From positions 1,854,028-1,918,027 of the forward strand of contig NC_022198.1 in the NCBI RefSeq assembly GCF_000590555.1: a stretch of 64,000 nt of DNA, read 5' to 3'. This document shows, piece by piece, positions 62,185 to 64,000 of this stretch. Numbering within the stretch: the stretch's first letter is position 1; the number at the start of each line of letters is the position of its first letter. The notes under the pieces are model-generated. The model searched no databases and had not been told where the DNA came from. It saw only the letters and a program-made list of their open reading frames with translations. Source of the stretch: Corynebacterium argentoratense DSM 44202 (lineage in GTDB: Bacteria; Actinomycetota; Actinomycetes; Mycobacteriales; Mycobacteriaceae). Position numbers and translations under genes: made by a program.

Positions 62185-64000
62185 GTGTTTGTTCGTTGGG
62201 GCCACTTTGCCTTTAAGTATCGCCGGGTGCTGCCCTTGGCAATTGTCGCGCTGATCGCGGGTATTTACCTGATCTGGGGTACTCAGCTGGGCGCTCGCAT
62301 GAGCCAGGAGGGCTGGGATGATCCAAACTCCTCATCAACCCGTGCAGCAGCAATCGAGCAAGAGGTGTTCGGCCGCGATAACAACGGTGACGTCATCCTC
62401 ATGTTTAAGGGATCCCCCGATGCTTTGACTGATGACGCCGTGGCGCGCGACGTCAACAAGCAACTGACGGCGTTTAAGGATGCCCACCCGTCCGAGATTT
62501 CACACATCAATTCGTACTTTGAAAAGCGCAATCCGAATTTGCTCAATGCGGATAAAACTTTGGCGTTCGCGGCTGTCGGTTTGGCGGGTGACGGCGAAGA
62601 TGTGTTGAAGAATTTCCGGGCGATCGAGGGCGATATCCCTGCCGAGGTTGATGGGCTGGAGGTCTCAGTTGCGGGCCAGACGGCGATTGCTGACGCGTTG
62701 GATGATGGGATGGCCGGCGATATTTCCCGCGCGGAGGTTTACGCGCTGCCCGCAGTGGCTGTGTTGCTGTTGCTGGTGTTCGCTTCGGTTGTTGCTGCGG
62801 CGATGCCATTGATCGTGGGTGTGCTGTCCATTCTTGGTTCCTTGGGTGTGCTCGCAATTTTGGCCGGGTTTACCCAGGTGAATGTGTTCGCACAGTCCGT
62901 GGTGACGCTATTGGGCCTGGGCTTGGCGATCGACTACGGCCTGTTTATGGTCAGCCGTTTCCGCGAAGAGTTGGACGCCGGCTCCTCAGTGGAGGATGCC
63001 GTGGTTAATGCAACCGCGACAGCGGGTAAGACGGTGGTGTTCTCCGCTGCGATGGTGGCGGTTGCTCTGTCGGGATTGTTGATTTTCCCGCAGGCGTTTT
63101 TGAAGTCGGTGGCTTATGGCGCGATTAGTGCGGTGGGGTTGGCGGCGGCGTTGTCGATCGCTGTGCTGCCGTCAATTTTTGGCCTGTTGGGCCGCCGGGT
63201 GGACATGTGGTCGATGCCGTGGCGCCGTAAAGCTCAAGCCACAAACAGCGCAGACACCACAGACACTGCCGATCTGGTGCAGCCGGGCACGAGCCGCCTG
63301 TGGGCGGCGATTCCTGCCTGGGCGATTAAGCATTCGGTGTGGGTGACGGTTGCTTTGGTGGGTGCGCTGTTGGCGTTGACGCTGCCGCTTGCTGGGGTGA
63401 AATTCGGCGGTATTAACGAAACCTATCTGCCGCCGCAGCAGAAGGTGCGTGTCGCGCAGCAGACCTTCGATGAGAATTTCCCGGAGTACCGCACCGAGCC
63501 GATCAAGTTGGTGGTGACCGACGCGGATAATCGTGGTTTGAGCAGCATCATTAAGCAGGCTAACCAGGTGGAGGGTCTGACCGGACGTTTCTCCCCTAGC
63601 CAGCCGACGAAGGATGGCACCACAGTGCTGTCGGCGGGCATCGCAGATCGGGGTGATAACGCCGCGGTGGTTGATCAGCTGCGTGCCATTGAGGTGCCGG
63701 AGGGCGCGGAGGTGTTCATCGGCGGCAGCCCCGCTTTGGAGGTGGAATCCATTGAGGCCCTGTTTAAGAAGCTTCCGTGGATGGCGCTCTACATTGTCGC
63801 TGCGACGTTCATTTTGATGTCGCTGGTGTTCAGTTCGGTGATTCTGCCTGCGAAGGCTGTGATCATGACGATCCTGGGTATGGGCGCCACGCTGGGCGTG
63901 TTGACGTTGATGTTCGTTGATGGTGTTGGGGCTTCGCTGTTTGGTTTCACGCCGGGCCCGCTGATGAGCCCCGTGTTGGTGCTGATCATGGCCATCATTT
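62185..64000 (+). CDS. MmpL/RND-family lipid transporter (CmpL1/MmpL3-like), 3' end cut
   Basis: 605 codons are visible, with no stop before the window ends. The first helix (VLPLAIVALIAGIYLIWG) leads to porter domain 1 (from about residue 32). Helices 2-6 contain VVTLLGLGLAIDYGLFMVSRFREE with the Asp-Tyr pair of the proton relay. Porter domain 2 follows (VKFGGINETYLPPQQKV) and then the second helix set. Position after trmB-NYN equals that of MmpL3 (Rv0206c) and C. glutamicum CmpL1, which export trehalose monomycolate. GTG 62185; AAGGAG lies 12 bases upstream, rather far. Confidence 0.93.
   Translation, partial: MFVRWGHFAFKYRRVLPLAIVALIAGIYLIWGTQLGARMSQEGWDDPNSSSTRAAAIEQEVFGRDNNGDVILMFKGSPDALTDDAVARDVNKQLTAFKDAHPSEISHINSYFEKRNPNLLNADKTLAFAAVGLAGDGEDVLKNFRAIEGDIPAEVDGLEVSVAGQTAIADALDDGMAGDISRAEVYALPAVAVLLLLVFASVVAAAMPLIVGVLSILGSLGVLAILAGFTQVNVFAQSVVTLLGLGLAIDYGLFMVSRFREELDAGSSVEDAVVNATATAGKTVVFSAAMVAVALSGLLIFPQAFLKSVAYGAISAVGLAAALSIAVLPSIFGLLGRRVDMWSMPWRRKAQATNSADTTDTADLVQPGTSRLWAAIPAWAIKHSVWVTVALVGALLALTLPLAGVKFGGINETYLPPQQKVRVAQQTFDENFPEYRTEPIKLVVTDADNRGLSSIIKQANQVEGLTGRFSPSQPTKDGTTVLSAGIADRGDNAAVVDQLRAIEVPEGAEVFIGGSPALEVESIEALFKKLPWMALYIVAATFILMSLVFSSVILPAKAVIMTILGMGATLGVLTLMFVDGVGASLFGFTPGPLMSPVLVLIMAII

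Overview
The window is chromosomal DNA from a Corynebacterium (Actinomycetota, Mycobacteriales). It is GC-rich. Gene order and content match the Corynebacterium core genome: the purA/fba/pyrE block, clpB and dnaK-grpE-dnaJ-hspR with HspR (HAIR) boxes, alaT, pckG-trmB-NYN-MmpL, and arabinogalactan and mycolate export genes. Many starts look leaderless, with a -10 hexamer 6-9 nt before an ATG or GTG. The species cannot be named from the sequence alone.

Layout. 0-12.6 kb: purine and pyrimidine metabolism (purT, a phosphoribosyltransferase, purA, pyrE), an oligopeptide-type binding lipoprotein, a FUSC membrane protein, fba, a GH76-like enzyme, a SpoU-type RNA methyltransferase and a rhodanese. 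12.6-27.5 kb: the heat-shock region. clpB and dnaK each have a HAIR box and a SigH-like promoter. Between them lie a flavohemoprotein-like protein, a nitrilase, a coupled small protein plus DUF1023 hydrolase, an SPFH protein with a small ribbon-helix-helix-like partner, and hspR-dnaJ-grpE. 25.4-35.2 kb: a secreted surface protein, an AI-2E-type membrane protein, a large membrane Fe-S oxidoreductase with a Pro/Gly/Ala repeat tail, alaT and a YibE/F protein. 35.2-40.1 kb: a tightly packed run dcd - ABC ATPase - two permeases - binding lipoprotein - ugd. 40.1-47.5 kb: DedA, YqeY, an alpha/beta hydrolase, tRNA-Gly(CCC), a YhgE/Pip exporter with an unusual ABC ATPase, and a TDT transporter. 47.5-64 kb: VanW, NagZ/LpqI, USP, then a cell-envelope locus (DUF2613, AftD, a membrane protein, DUF3068, TmaT-like acyltransferase, a glycosyltransferase, an MtrP-like methyltransferase), followed by pckG, trmB, a NYN protein and an MmpL/CmpL transporter cut by the window end. 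From NagZ/LpqI onward the gene set mirrors the Rv0237-Rv0206c region of M. tuberculosis and would build and export arabinan and trehalose mycolates.

Several genes are decaying. Only the C-terminal end of metE (about 1201-1347) and of an aldehyde dehydrogenase (18968-19039) survive. A DUF1648/DUF5808 membrane protein (20392-20965) and a small membrane protein (34874-35239) are split by one-base indels in short homopolymers.

The most unusual signal is a 10-bp word, TGACGYCGCG. By eye it occurs about 38 times, evenly on both strands and in several reading frames, far more often than chance predicts. Three long intergenic palindromes also stand out. Two of them (31838-31926 and 32001-32088) appear related to each other, with different but still self-complementary stems.
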